The notes under the pieces: model-generated
What the model saw: the letters and a program-made list of their open reading frames with translations, nothing else
What the model was told of the DNA's origin: nothing
Database searches by the model: none
Made by a program: the position numbers and the translations under genes
Source: Fusobacterium sp.
GTDB taxonomy: Bacteria > Fusobacteriota > Fusobacteriia > Fusobacteriales > Fusobacteriaceae
Reading direction: 5' to 3'
NCBI GenBank assembly: GCA_018457305.1
Contig: JAGYHM010000002.1
Coordinates: forward strand, 1 to 31,700
DNA: 31,700 nt
Shown: in pieces, positions 15,148 through 22,982 of the stretch
How positions within the stretch are numbered: the stretch's first letter is position 1
Layout: each line of letters starts with the position of its first letter

Positions 15148-15487
15148 TTTCTGTGCTTCCTAATTCATCATCAAAAAACATTTCATCATCAAATTTTTCT
15201 ATTTCATCTTCTTCTCTATCATAGTAAGGATCATCATCAAAGTCGCTTATATCTTCATCTAAAAGACATTCTTCTTTCCAGTAATCTACAACCATTCTAA
15301 ATTCTTTTTTATCTTCCACCAAATAAAGTTCTTCATCATCTTCATCAATAGAAAATACATGTAAATCACCGTCAAAATCTTCTGCTACAATATATTCCTT
15401 ATCTTCCAACACTAAATTTTCAAGAACTGTTAGTTCATAGTCATCTCCATCAATATCATAATAAAAAGTTTCGCCTTGTGAATACAT
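15131..15487 (-). CDS. DUF1292-family acidic protein
   Basis: 118 residues. The N-terminal half matches DUF1292: GDDYELTVLENLVLEDKEYIVAEDFDGD, then LYLVEDKKEFRMVVD. The C-terminal half is a run of Asp and Glu (EDISDFDDDPYYDREEDEIEKF), so the protein is strongly acidic. Family function is unknown; in Firmicutes members lie next to DNA-repair or RNA genes. It is 37 bases downstream of rlmH and overlaps the next gene by 17 bases, so it is part of the mutL-rlmH run. GGGAGGG precedes the ATG. Confidence 0.88.
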   Translation of the reverse strand: MYSQGETFYYDIDGDDYELTVLENLVLEDKEYIVAEDFDGDLHVFSIDEDDEELYLVEDKKEFRMVVDYWKEECLLDEDISDFDDDPYYDREEDEIEKFDDEMFFDDELGSTENEEYL

Positions 15488-15524
15488 CTTATCCCTCCCT
15501 TAATTTCTAAATTTCCTAATTTAT

Positions 15525-15992
15525 CTATTTATGATATTTTATATTGTTTGAAATAGAAAACCATCTGTATACCTGTTCCATCAAAATAAGTCTCATCAGT
15601 TGATGTGGAAAAGTAAATTTTGAAAATCTAAGCCTCATCTTTACTTTTTTTCTCACACTATCACTAACTCCATTAGAGCCACCAATTATAAAACTTATCT
15701 TGCTTATACCTTGATTTTTTAATTTTTCAATGTAAGTTGACATTTCAGTTGAAGATAATTCTTTGCCTTTTAAGTCCAATAAAACTTCATAAGAATTTAT
15801 TTTATTTAAGTATTTTAAAATTTCTTCACTTTCCTTCTCTATTGAAATATTATCGTTATTTTCCTTTGTATATTCTTTTAATTCAATTATTTCAACATTT
15901 ACAAAGGCTTTCATTCTTTTTAAAAATTCTGAAATCCCACTCACTATATACTTTTCCTTAATTTTTCCTACACAAACTATATATATATTCAA
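15525..15992 (-). CDS. rlmH: 23S rRNA pseudouridine-1915 N3-methyltransferase RlmH
   Basis: 155 residues, the usual size of this SPOUT methyltransferase. It starts MNIYIVCVGKIKEKY, holds the SAM loop ISFIIGGSNGVSDSV and ends FPHQLMRLILMEQVYRWFSI...YHK, with the C-terminal His-Lys typical of RlmH. It methylates the pseudouridine in helix 69 of assembled 70S ribosomes. The loop LLDLKGKELSSTEMSTYI also matches the family. It sits between mutL and the DUF1292 gene on the same strand. No strong Shine-Dalgarno is visible before the ATG (only AGGTAGC), which may mean modest translation. Confidence 0.96.
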   Translation of the reverse strand: MNIYIVCVGKIKEKYIVSGISEFLKRMKAFVNVEIIELKEYTKENNDNISIEKESEEILKYLNKINSYEVLLDLKGKELSSTEMSTYIEKLKNQGISKISFIIGGSNGVSDSVRKKVKMRLRFSKFTFPHQLMRLILMEQVYRWFSISNNIKYHK

Positions 15993-16041
15993 ATATGCTA
16001 CCTCATCTTTACAAAAATTTCAACTATTTTTTTATTTTTTC

Positions 16042-17997
16042 TTACTTTCTTTTAAAAAGTTTTTCTAAATCTGTCTGACTTAATTTAACTATAATTGGTC
16101 TGCCATGTGGGCAAGTATATTTTCCAACTTCGTGAAGTTTTGCCACCATAGAATACATCTCTTCCATAGTTAATTTATGATTTGCTTTTATTGCTCCCTT
16201 ACACGACATTGAAACCAAAATATTTTCTCTTATGTCTGTATCTTTATTTTTTAAAATATTATCAATAATTTCTCTTATTATACTTTCATTACTTGCTCTT
16301 AAATTCATCACTGGTGTGCTTCTAAGTAAAATTTCATTTTTATCAAAATCATCTATTTCATAAGCAAAATCTGAAAAAATTTCTAAATTATCTAAAACTA
16401 ACTGCTTCTCCAAAGGATTTAGTTCCATTCTTATTGGCACAAGCAAATTTTGTTTAGACATTGCCTTTGTACTGTACTCTTGTTTTAATTTTTCATATAA
16501 AATTCTTTCGTGTATTATATGTTGGTCATAAATTTCAAAGATTCCGTTTCTTTCAACCAAAATAAAAGTGTCAAAAATCTGTCCAATTACTTTAAAATTT
16601 ATATTTTTTAAATTCTCAAAAGATTCAAAAATTTTATTTCTTTTTGTATCTTCTTCTTCAAAAATATATTTTTTTTCTTCTATTTTTTCTTGTGCTCCAG
16701 CATTTGATGACAAGGGAGCATGCTCTCTTGCTGAATTTTCTCTAATCTCAAAAGAATTTCTAAATTCAGAGAAATTATTATTAGAATTTTCTTCTATTTT
16801 TTTTTCTAATTTATTTTCAAAAAAATTATCTACTATCGGCATTGAATATTCTTCTCTGTTTATTGCAGATAACTGTGATAAATTTTCAATTTTCTTATTT
16901 TCTTCCTGTAAATCTTTTTTAAAATTGTTTATATCTAAAAAATTATTAGAATTCATTTTTGACAAGGGAGCATGCTCCCTTGCTAAGTCTTCATCTTCGT
17001 TATTTAAATTTTTATCTAAACTAGCCGAACAAAATTCCTCATCATCTGCAAATACATTATCAATTTCTCCCTTAACCAAATTATAAATATCTCGTTGATT
17101 ATCAAATTTTACTATTTTTTTAGAAGGATGTACATTGACATCTATTCTTTCTGGATCAATATCTATAAAAATTAAAGCAGATGGATATTTTCCCTTCATA
17201 AGTTTTGTATGATAGGCATCAATCACTGCCGTTTCTATAATTTTTGATTTTACTGGTCTATTGTTTACAAAAACATAAATAGACTCTTTATTAGATTTGA
17301 ATAAATTTGCATTTCCTAAATAACCCAAAGAAAATTTTTCAGAATTTTTCAAATAATTTTTTCCAAAAATTTCTAGAATTGTATTTTCCATTCCATTTCC
17401 ACTTGTTGTTATACTTTCTTTACCATCAATAAACAATAAAAATTTAACATGTGGATTTGTTAGTGCTTCCCTAATTATTACATCTTTTATATTTAAGTAT
17501 TCTGTTGTATCTTTTCTCAAAAATTTTTTTCTTGCAGGTGTGTTATAAAATAAATCTTTTATTTCTATATAAGTTCCCACATTTTTTTGAACATCTTTTA
17601 AATTTGTAATTTTTCCACCAAGAATGTTTATCTGAGTTCCACTTTCCATTTCAGCAGTTCGTGAACACATAATCATTTTAGAAACTGAAGCTATTGAAGA
17701 TAGAGCTTCTCCTCTAAAACCATAAGTTCTTATTTTAAATAAATCTTCTTTTGTAGAAATTTTACTTGTGGCATGTCTTTCAACACAAAGTAATAAATCT
17801 TCTCTTGACATTCCCTGTCCATCATCACTTATACTTACATTCAAGCCACCATTTTTAATTTCTAATTTAATGCTTTTACTTCCAGCATCTAATGAATTTT
17901 CTATCAGTTCCTTAATCATACTGGTTGGATTTTCTACTACTTCTCCTGCTGCTATTGCATTAGATACACTTTCATCTAAAATTTTAATTCGTCCCAT
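16042..17997 (-). CDS. mutL: DNA mismatch repair protein MutL (endonuclease type) with two palindrome insertions
   Basis: 651 residues. N-terminal GHKL ATPase: Glu30 and Asn34 in IKELIENSLDAGS, DDGQGM (58-63) and GFRGEAL (93-99); the transducer domain follows (VNVHPSKKIVKFD). The C-terminal domain carries nuclease metal sites: DQHIIHERILYE at 491-502, fitting DQHA(x)2E(x)4E with Ile for Ala; SCKGAIKAN (Cys599); and CPHGRP (629-634). This MutL is therefore expected to nick DNA itself, as in species without MutH. The linker (~320-450) is low-complexity and contains the octapeptide AREHAPLS twice, at 339-346 and 423-430, each encoded by a 20-bp palindrome. GGAGG precedes the ATG. It is divergent from recJ and first in the run to rlmH. 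Confidence 0.97.
   Translation of the reverse strand: MGRIKILDESVSNAIAAGEVVENPTSMIKELIENSLDAGSKSIKLEIKNGGLNVSISDDGQGMSREDLLLCVERHATSKISTKEDLFKIRTYGFRGEALSSIASVSKMIMCSRTAEMESGTQINILGGKITNLKDVQKNVGTYIEIKDLFYNTPARKKFLRKDTTEYLNIKDVIIREALTNPHVKFLLFIDGKESITTSGNGMENTILEIFGKNYLKNSEKFSLGYLGNANLFKSNKESIYVFVNNRPVKSKIIETAVIDAYHTKLMKGKYPSALIFIDIDPERIDVNVHPSKKIVKFDNQRDIYNLVKGEIDNVFADDEEFCSASLDKNLNNEDEDLAREHAPLSKMNSNNFLDINNFKKDLQEENKKIENLSQLSAINREEYSMPIVDNFFENKLEKKIEENSNNNFSEFRNSFEIRENSAREHAPLSSNAGAQEKIEEKKYIFEEEDTKRNKIFESFENLKNINFKVIGQIFDTFILVERNGIFEIYDQHIIHERILYEKLKQEYSTKAMSKQNLLVPIRMELNPLEKQLVLDNLEIFSDFAYEIDDFDKNEILLRSTPVMNLRASNESIIREIIDNILKNKDTDIRENILVSMSCKGAIKANHKLTMEEMYSMVAKLHEVGKYTCPHGRPIIVKLSQTDLEKLFKRK
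16711..16730. repeat. In-gene palindrome, mutL copy 2 (residues 423-430)
   Basis: CAAGGGAGCATGCTCTCTTG, a 20-base palindrome with one mismatch. In the mutL frame the element with flanks encodes AREHAPLS. It shares about 24 bases with the copy at 16963 although the surrounding linker differs. Confidence 0.9.
16963..16982. repeat. In-gene palindrome, mutL copy 1 (residues 339-346)
   Basis: CAAGGGAGCATGCTCCCTTG, a perfect 20-base palindrome, GC-rich within an AT-rich linker. It encodes AREHAPLS in the same reading frame as the other mutL copy. An intergenic relative at 4889-4908 acts as a terminator. Confidence 0.92.
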
Positions 17998-18129
17998 ATT
18001 AACCTCCAGTATATTTTACTTTATTTAAACAGATTTTCAATTTAATTTCAATATTTTTTTTATCTTTTGAAAATTATTTTTATAAAAAATTTAAAAATTT
18101 TATTTTTTGTATGAAATAGAAAAATAGAG

Positions 18130-18135
18130 TATAAT
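18130..18135 (+). promoter_or_regulatory. Candidate -10 box of recJ
   Basis: TATAAT 29 bases before the chosen start; the hexamer 17 bases upstream is TTGTAT, a weak -35. The divergent mutL promoter must lie in the same 166-base AT-rich gap. Confidence 0.5.
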
Positions 18136-18163
18136 AAAAATAAAAAATAAAATGAGGATTAGT

Positions 18164-20695
18164 ATGAAAAAAACAAATTGGATTTTAGAAAAACAAAAAG
18201 AAAATTTATATTCAAAAAAGAAGATTAAATTTGATGAAATTATAGAGAATATTTTAGAAAATAGAAATCTAACAACAGATTCAGAATTTACTTTCAACCC
18301 CTTTGATTTAAAAGATATTGATGTCGCAGTTGAAAGAATTTTTAAAGCAATAGAAAACAATGAAAAAATTTATATTTATGGCGACTATGATGTGGATGGA
18401 ATAACTTCCGTTTCACTTTTGTATTTAGCATTTTCAGAAATTGGAGCAAATGTTGATTATTATATTCCACTTAGAGATGAGGGCTACGGTTTAAATAAGG
18501 ATGCAATTTTATTTTTAAAAGAAAATTCTGCTGATTTAGTTATAAGTGTTGACTGTGGAATAAATTCTGTTTCGGAAATTGATTATGCAAATTCACTAGA
18601 TTTAGATTTTATAATCACTGATCATCACGAAATAACTGGAGATATTCCAAAAGCACTAGCAATTATAAATCCAAAAAGGGAAGAAAATATTTATGAGTTT
18701 AAATATCTTGCAGGAGTCGGAACTGCATTTATGTTAGCCTATGCTTTATTTTCAAAAAAAGATAAGATAAAAGATTTGAATAAATTTTTAGATATTGTTG
18801 CAATAGGAACGGTTGCAGATATTGTTCCTCTGGTTGATGATAACAGAAAATTTGTACAAAAAGGCTTGAGTGAATTAAATAAAACTAAGTGGATGGGAAT
18901 TAAGCAATTACTTAGAAAAATTTTTCCAGACGATTACGAAGATAGGAGATATACTTCTTATGATATAGGTTATGTAATTGCTCCAATTTTTAATGCAGCA
19001 GGAAGATTGGAAGATGCAAAAGGAGCAGTAAAATTATTTTTAGAAGAAGATCCTTTTAAAAGTTTAGCCATCATAGAAGAACTTTTAAAAAATAATTTTG
19101 ATAGAAAAGAATTACAAAAAAAGATTTATGAAGCCTCTGTTCGTGAAACTGAAAGTAAAAAATTATACGAGAAAAATTTAATTTTAGTTGCAAGTAATAA
19201 ATTTCATCATGGAGTTATAGGAATAGTTGCATCAAAAATTTTAGATAGATATTACAAACCAACTATCATTATGGAAATCAAAGAAAAAGAAAATATTGCT
19301 ACTGCTTCTTGTAGAAGCGTTGAGGGTTTAAATATTGTTGAATGTTTAAACTCTGTTTCTGATATTTTATTAAAATATGGAGGACATTCGGGAGCAGCAG
19401 GTTTTACAATTGTAATTGATAAGATAGACGAATTTTACGAAAGAGTTGATAAGTACATAGAAGAAAATTTTTCAAAAGATATTTTCAAAAAAAATATAAA
19501 AATTACAGAAATTTTAGAGCCTTATAAAATAAATTATGATTTTTTGAAAAAAATGGAAATTTTAGAACCTTTTGGATCAAAAAATCATTCTCCAATTTTT
19601 GCATTTAAAAATTGTACTTACTCTAATTTAAGATTTACTAGAAATTCTACGGAGCATATAATTTTTGATGTAATCAAAGACGGTTATTATTTTAAAAATT
19701 GTATTTTCTTTAATGGTGGAGATTATTATGATATTATTGCTAATTCAAAAAATATTGACATTGCCTTTAAGTTAAAATTAGAAACTTTTATGGACAGATA
19801 TATGTGTAAAATTCAATTAGAAGATGTAAAAAATTCAAATGAAAATTTAGAATTTACAAAAAGTTTTGAAAAAAACGGAAAAGATATTTTATTTCCACTA
19901 GAAACAGTTGCCTACACTAGAAGAAGTGATATTGAAAATCCACTTTCACTGAAATTTAATGATTACGATGTAGAACTTATTAAAGATAGGACTATTGTTT
20001 CAAAACTTGATTCAAATTTATCTCACTTACTTAGATTACTTCAAAAGAATTTTTCTTATAAATTTTCTGTGAGCTTAGAAAAAAAATATGTGAAAAAAGA
20101 AAATGTGAATTTATTTTTGAAAATTGATATTGATAATGAATTTGAGTCTTATGCCTTGAAAGATAATCAACTTTTCAACGATATAAAAAAATATTTGGTT
20201 GGAGATTTTTCTTATAATTCTATTCAGAAAAAAGTTTTGGCTTCTATTTTTAAGAATAAAAATAAAACTTTACTTATTAGCAAAAATAAAAATAGAGGAA
20301 TTTCTACAATTATAGATACAATTAAACTTTTCTATGAGTCAAAAAAATTAAAAGTTTCTTACAATAATTTTGAAGAAAAAGCAGATTTTTATATTTTTGA
20401 AAATTATAAATTTGAAGATTTAGAAAGCTTTGAAAAAAATTTAGAAAATTTAAAAAGTTCTAATATTTTAGTAATTTCTAACGAAGAAATTTCTTTAAAT
20501 AATTTTTCAAAAATTGAAGATGACTTAACTATTCCTAAAAATATTAAATTTATAGAAAATAATTTTGTATTTGATAAAATTCCAGAAAATTTTTATCACG
20601 ATTATTTAAGTGATAAAGATAAATTAAAAATTTTAGAAAAATTAAAAAATAAGGAAGAAATTATTTCTACGAAAGATATTTTAATTAATTTATAA
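18164..20695 (+). CDS. recJ: Single-stranded-DNA exonuclease RecJ with long C-terminal extension
   Basis: About 843 residues, starting at the ATG at 18164 (GAGGA 5 bases upstream); an in-frame ATG at 18152 has no such site. DHH phosphoesterase motifs: GDYDVDG (Asp74, Asp76), SVDCG, TDHHE (153-156) and GTVADIVPL; the DHHA1 motif is GGHSGAAGF (from 406). It degrades single-stranded DNA 5' to 3' in recombination and mismatch repair, which suits its position divergent from mutL. After an OB-like part (to ~560) the protein has about 280 more residues. There QKKVLASIFKNKNKTLLISK followed by NKNRGISTII resembles a helicase nucleotide loop whose GKT has decayed, as in the C-terminal domain of many Firmicute RecJ proteins. 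Confidence 0.96.
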   Translation: MKKTNWILEKQKENLYSKKKIKFDEIIENILENRNLTTDSEFTFNPFDLKDIDVAVERIFKAIENNEKIYIYGDYDVDGITSVSLLYLAFSEIGANVDYYIPLRDEGYGLNKDAILFLKENSADLVISVDCGINSVSEIDYANSLDLDFIITDHHEITGDIPKALAIINPKREENIYEFKYLAGVGTAFMLAYALFSKKDKIKDLNKFLDIVAIGTVADIVPLVDDNRKFVQKGLSELNKTKWMGIKQLLRKIFPDDYEDRRYTSYDIGYVIAPIFNAAGRLEDAKGAVKLFLEEDPFKSLAIIEELLKNNFDRKELQKKIYEASVRETESKKLYEKNLILVASNKFHHGVIGIVASKILDRYYKPTIIMEIKEKENIATASCRSVEGLNIVECLNSVSDILLKYGGHSGAAGFTIVIDKIDEFYERVDKYIEENFSKDIFKKNIKITEILEPYKINYDFLKKMEILEPFGSKNHSPIFAFKNCTYSNLRFTRNSTEHIIFDVIKDGYYFKNCIFFNGGDYYDIIANSKNIDIAFKLKLETFMDRYMCKIQLEDVKNSNENLEFTKSFEKNGKDILFPLETVAYTRRSDIENPLSLKFNDYDVELIKDRTIVSKLDSNLSHLLRLLQKNFSYKFSVSLEKKYVKKENVNLFLKIDIDNEFESYALKDNQLFNDIKKYLVGDFSYNSIQKKVLASIFKNKNKTLLISKNKNRGISTIIDTIKLFYESKKLKVSYNNFEEKADFYIFENYKFEDLESFEKNLENLKSSNILVISNEEISLNNFSKIEDDLTIPKNIKFIENNFVFDKIPENFYHDYLSDKDKLKILEKLKNKEEIISTKDILINL

Positions 20696-20698
20696 AAA

Positions 20699-20756
20699 AG
20701 GGAGACCGCGTTCGCTCCGCTCACTGTCTCCCCTCTCTGCGAGGCTTGGGCAAGCC
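20699..20756 (+). repeat. R1 GC-rich structured repeat, copy e
   Basis: GGGAGACCGCGTTCGCTCC...GTCTCCC stem, then CTCTCTGCGAGGCTTGGG; same subgroup as 11660-11731. It begins three bases after the recJ stop and may end recJ transcription. Confidence 0.75.
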
Positions 20757-20847
20757 CTCTTAGAAATTCTTGCAAACTTGTTTGCTTAGAAGTTCTTAGA
20801 TGCTTAGCCGTAGGTGGTAGAGTACAAACCCCTCAAAATTATTTTTA

Positions 20848-20906
20848 GGTGTAAGGCGACGGCATTCCGTCGCAACCAGCGAGCAGCAAAGCGGGCGAGC
20901 CAAAAA
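20848..20906 (+). repeat. R2 GC-rich structured repeat, copy d
   Basis: GCGACGGCATTCCGTCGC hairpin, then ACCAGCGAGCAGCAAAGCGG and GAGCCAAAAAA; closest to copy a at 5921. About 90 bases containing a TAGAAATTC/TAGAAGTTC-like imperfect repeat separate it from the R1 copy. Confidence 0.75.
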
Positions 20907-20931
20907 ATCAATTTATAATTTACTAATAAAT

Positions 20932-20955
20932 AAAAATAAAGGGGTTATTGCCCCT
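20932..20955 (-). terminator. Intrinsic terminator of trmR
   Basis: On the minus strand, right after the TAG stop, AGGGG-CAATAA-CCCCT is followed by TTATTTTTATTT. Confidence 0.8.
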
Positions 20956-21603
20956 CTATTTTTTATATACAAGTCCTACTCCATCTGAAATAGGAAGTAA
21001 AGTAAATTCGTAATTCTCATATAAGAAATCTATAAATTCATCTAATTTTCTAACAATAGTTTTATATCTTTTTGGAAATTCTTTATACATATAACCTCTG
21101 AATAAAATATTATCAACAAAAATTATTCCACCCTCATTTAATAATTTATATGAGTCTTCAAAAAAAGTTTTATATTGACCTTTGGCTGCATCTATAAAAA
21201 TAAAATCAAATTTATTTTCTTCTAATTTTTTTATTTCAACAGTTGCATCACCAAAAATTTGTTTGATTCCATTCAAATTAGATTTCTCAAAACTTTCTTT
21301 TGCTTTTTTAAATCTTTCTTCATCTATTTCTATTGTAATTAAGCTTCCATTTCTCTCTTGAATTTCTTCTGCCATTACTATTCCAGAATAACCTGTTGCA
21401 GTTCCTACTTCTAAAATATTTTTTATATTTTTATTAGTTTTAATTAAAAATTTTAAATATTCCCTCACATCTTTACTTATTATTGGTACAGAATTTTTAG
21501 TTGCATCTAGTTCCAATTCGTTTAAAATTTCTAAACTATTTTTTTTATAAATATCTATTTTTTTATGAATATACAAATTCACTTCTTTTAATTCTTCTAA
21601 CAT
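20956..21603 (-). CDS. trmR: tRNA 5-hydroxyuridine methyltransferase TrmR (O-methyltransferase family 3)
   Basis: 215 residues of the class I SAM methyltransferases. SAM motif I is ILEVGTATGYSGIVMAEEI, motif II ITIEIDEERFKKAKE, and FDFIFIDAAKGQYKTFF with IIFVDNILFRGYM supplies the metal-binding Asp and Asn residues of this family. It matches B. subtilis TrmR (YrrM), which methylates 5-hydroxyuridine at tRNA position 34 to give mo5U. Older annotations call it caffeoyl-CoA O-methyltransferase-like. It starts 14 bases after the rsmB stop on the same strand, giving two RNA-methylation genes in one transcript. Confidence 0.88.
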   Translation of the reverse strand: MLEELKEVNLYIHKKIDIYKKNSLEILNELELDATKNSVPIISKDVREYLKFLIKTNKNIKNILEVGTATGYSGIVMAEEIQERNGSLITIEIDEERFKKAKESFEKSNLNGIKQIFGDATVEIKKLEENKFDFIFIDAAKGQYKTFFEDSYKLLNEGGIIFVDNILFRGYMYKEFPKRYKTIVRKLDEFIDFLYENYEFTLLPISDGVGLVYKK

Positions 21604-21617
21604 TTATTTTTCCTTTT

Positions 21618-22916
21618 TTATTTTTTTCTTAATTTTATAATATAGAATCCATCCATAATTTCTTCTGTATAATCTACATTAAAGCCACCAAATTCATCAA
21701 AATTTCCATTTACATTACTAGGAATATTTATTTTTACACTTTCAAAATCATTTCTCATTTCTAAAAACTTTCTGATATTATCTGTATTTTCTTTATTAAC
21801 TATTGTACAAGTGCTATAAACTAATTCCCCACCACTTTTTAAAATATCTCCTGCTGAATTTAAAATTTCCAATTGAAGATTAGAAATTTCATCTATATTT
21901 TCTTGTTTTTTATTATATAAAATTTCAGGTTTTTTTCTAACTACTCCATAGCCACTGCATGGAACATCAACCAAAATTTTATCAAATTTTCTACCTTGTT
22001 TATTTACTAATCTTGCATCTAAGACAATAGACTTTACAATACTCACTCCCAATTTTTTCATATTATTATCTATAAGTTTTATCTTATGATTATGAATATC
22101 AAGAGCAATTATTTCTCCCTCATTTTCCATAAGTTCAGCAAGTACCGCTGTCTTTCCACCAGGAGCAGAACAAATATCTAAAACTAAAGAATTTTTTTGA
22201 GGCTCTAAAATTTTTCCTGCCAAATATGAAGAAGCATCTTGTGCAATAATTTTTCCTTCTTTAAATTCAGGTAAATTTATTACTTCTCCAGAAGATAAGT
22301 AATAAACTGTATCAACTTTTTTTATTATTTCTATTTTTTTATCTGCTAATAATTTTTCAAATTCTTCTTCCGAATATTTTAATTTATTCACTCTCACAGA
22401 TAAATACGGAATTTTTTTCATACTCTTTATAGCATATTCTAAATTTTCTTTTCCATATTGCTCTTCTAAAATTTCACAAAACCATTTAGGAATAGAATAC
22501 AAAATATCAAATTTATTATTTTCTTTTAAAAAATTTATCTCTTTATCTTTTTCTCTTAAATACTTTCTCAAAAAAGCATTTACAAATTTTCCAACTGGAA
22601 CTCCATATTTTTTTTTAGTAAGTTCTGTTGCCTCCCAAACAACTCCTGCATCATCACTATTCATATAAGTTATTTGATAAAGTGAAATTCTAAGTAAATT
22701 TCTAAGCCACTCTTTTTTTATTTCTTTTGTATTTTTTTCAATAATATAATCAATATATTTTTTATTTCTCAAAACTCCATAAAAAATTCCAGTGATAAAT
22801 CTTTTCTCTTTGTTTTGATAAGAACTTTTTTGAAAACTTTCATTTAAAATAATATTTGAATAAGCTCCCTTATCAACTTGTGAAATTAAATTTATGCTAA
22901 ATTGTTTTATATTCAT
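21618..22916 (-). CDS. rsmB: 16S rRNA cytosine-967 C5-methyltransferase RsmB
   Basis: 432 residues. Residues 1-130 form the NusB-like RNA-binding domain (ITGIFYGVLRNKKYIDYIIE, EWLRNLLRISLYQITYM). The SAM methyltransferase domain has QDASSYLAGKILEPQ, motif I VLDICSAPGGKTAVLAE, the DVPCSGYG motif with Cys320, and YSTCT with the catalytic Cys370. The two cysteines are the nucleophile and release residues of RNA m5C enzymes. It modifies C967 of 16S rRNA. GGAG lies about 9 bases before the ATG. trmR follows at 14 bases. Confidence 0.95.
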   Translation of the reverse strand: MNIKQFSINLISQVDKGAYSNIILNESFQKSSYQNKEKRFITGIFYGVLRNKKYIDYIIEKNTKEIKKEWLRNLLRISLYQITYMNSDDAGVVWEATELTKKKYGVPVGKFVNAFLRKYLREKDKEINFLKENNKFDILYSIPKWFCEILEEQYGKENLEYAIKSMKKIPYLSVRVNKLKYSEEEFEKLLADKKIEIIKKVDTVYYLSSGEVINLPEFKEGKIIAQDASSYLAGKILEPQKNSLVLDICSAPGGKTAVLAELMENEGEIIALDIHNHKIKLIDNNMKKLGVSIVKSIVLDARLVNKQGRKFDKILVDVPCSGYGVVRKKPEILYNKKQENIDEISNLQLEILNSAGDILKSGGELVYSTCTIVNKENTDNIRKFLEMRNDFESVKINIPSNVNGNFDEFGGFNVDYTEEIMDGFYIIKLRKK

Positions 22917-22982
22917 TTTTTATCTCCGTAAATTTATTTTTTAACTTCTAGATGCACTTAAAAATTTCCCCTTATAAAAAAT

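Noticed and set aside
16568..17086. 172-residue plus-strand ORF across the mutL linker
   Set aside because: Shadow of low-complexity mutL linker sequence; it contains the reverse reading of the palindromes (KGACSLA) and no start signals.
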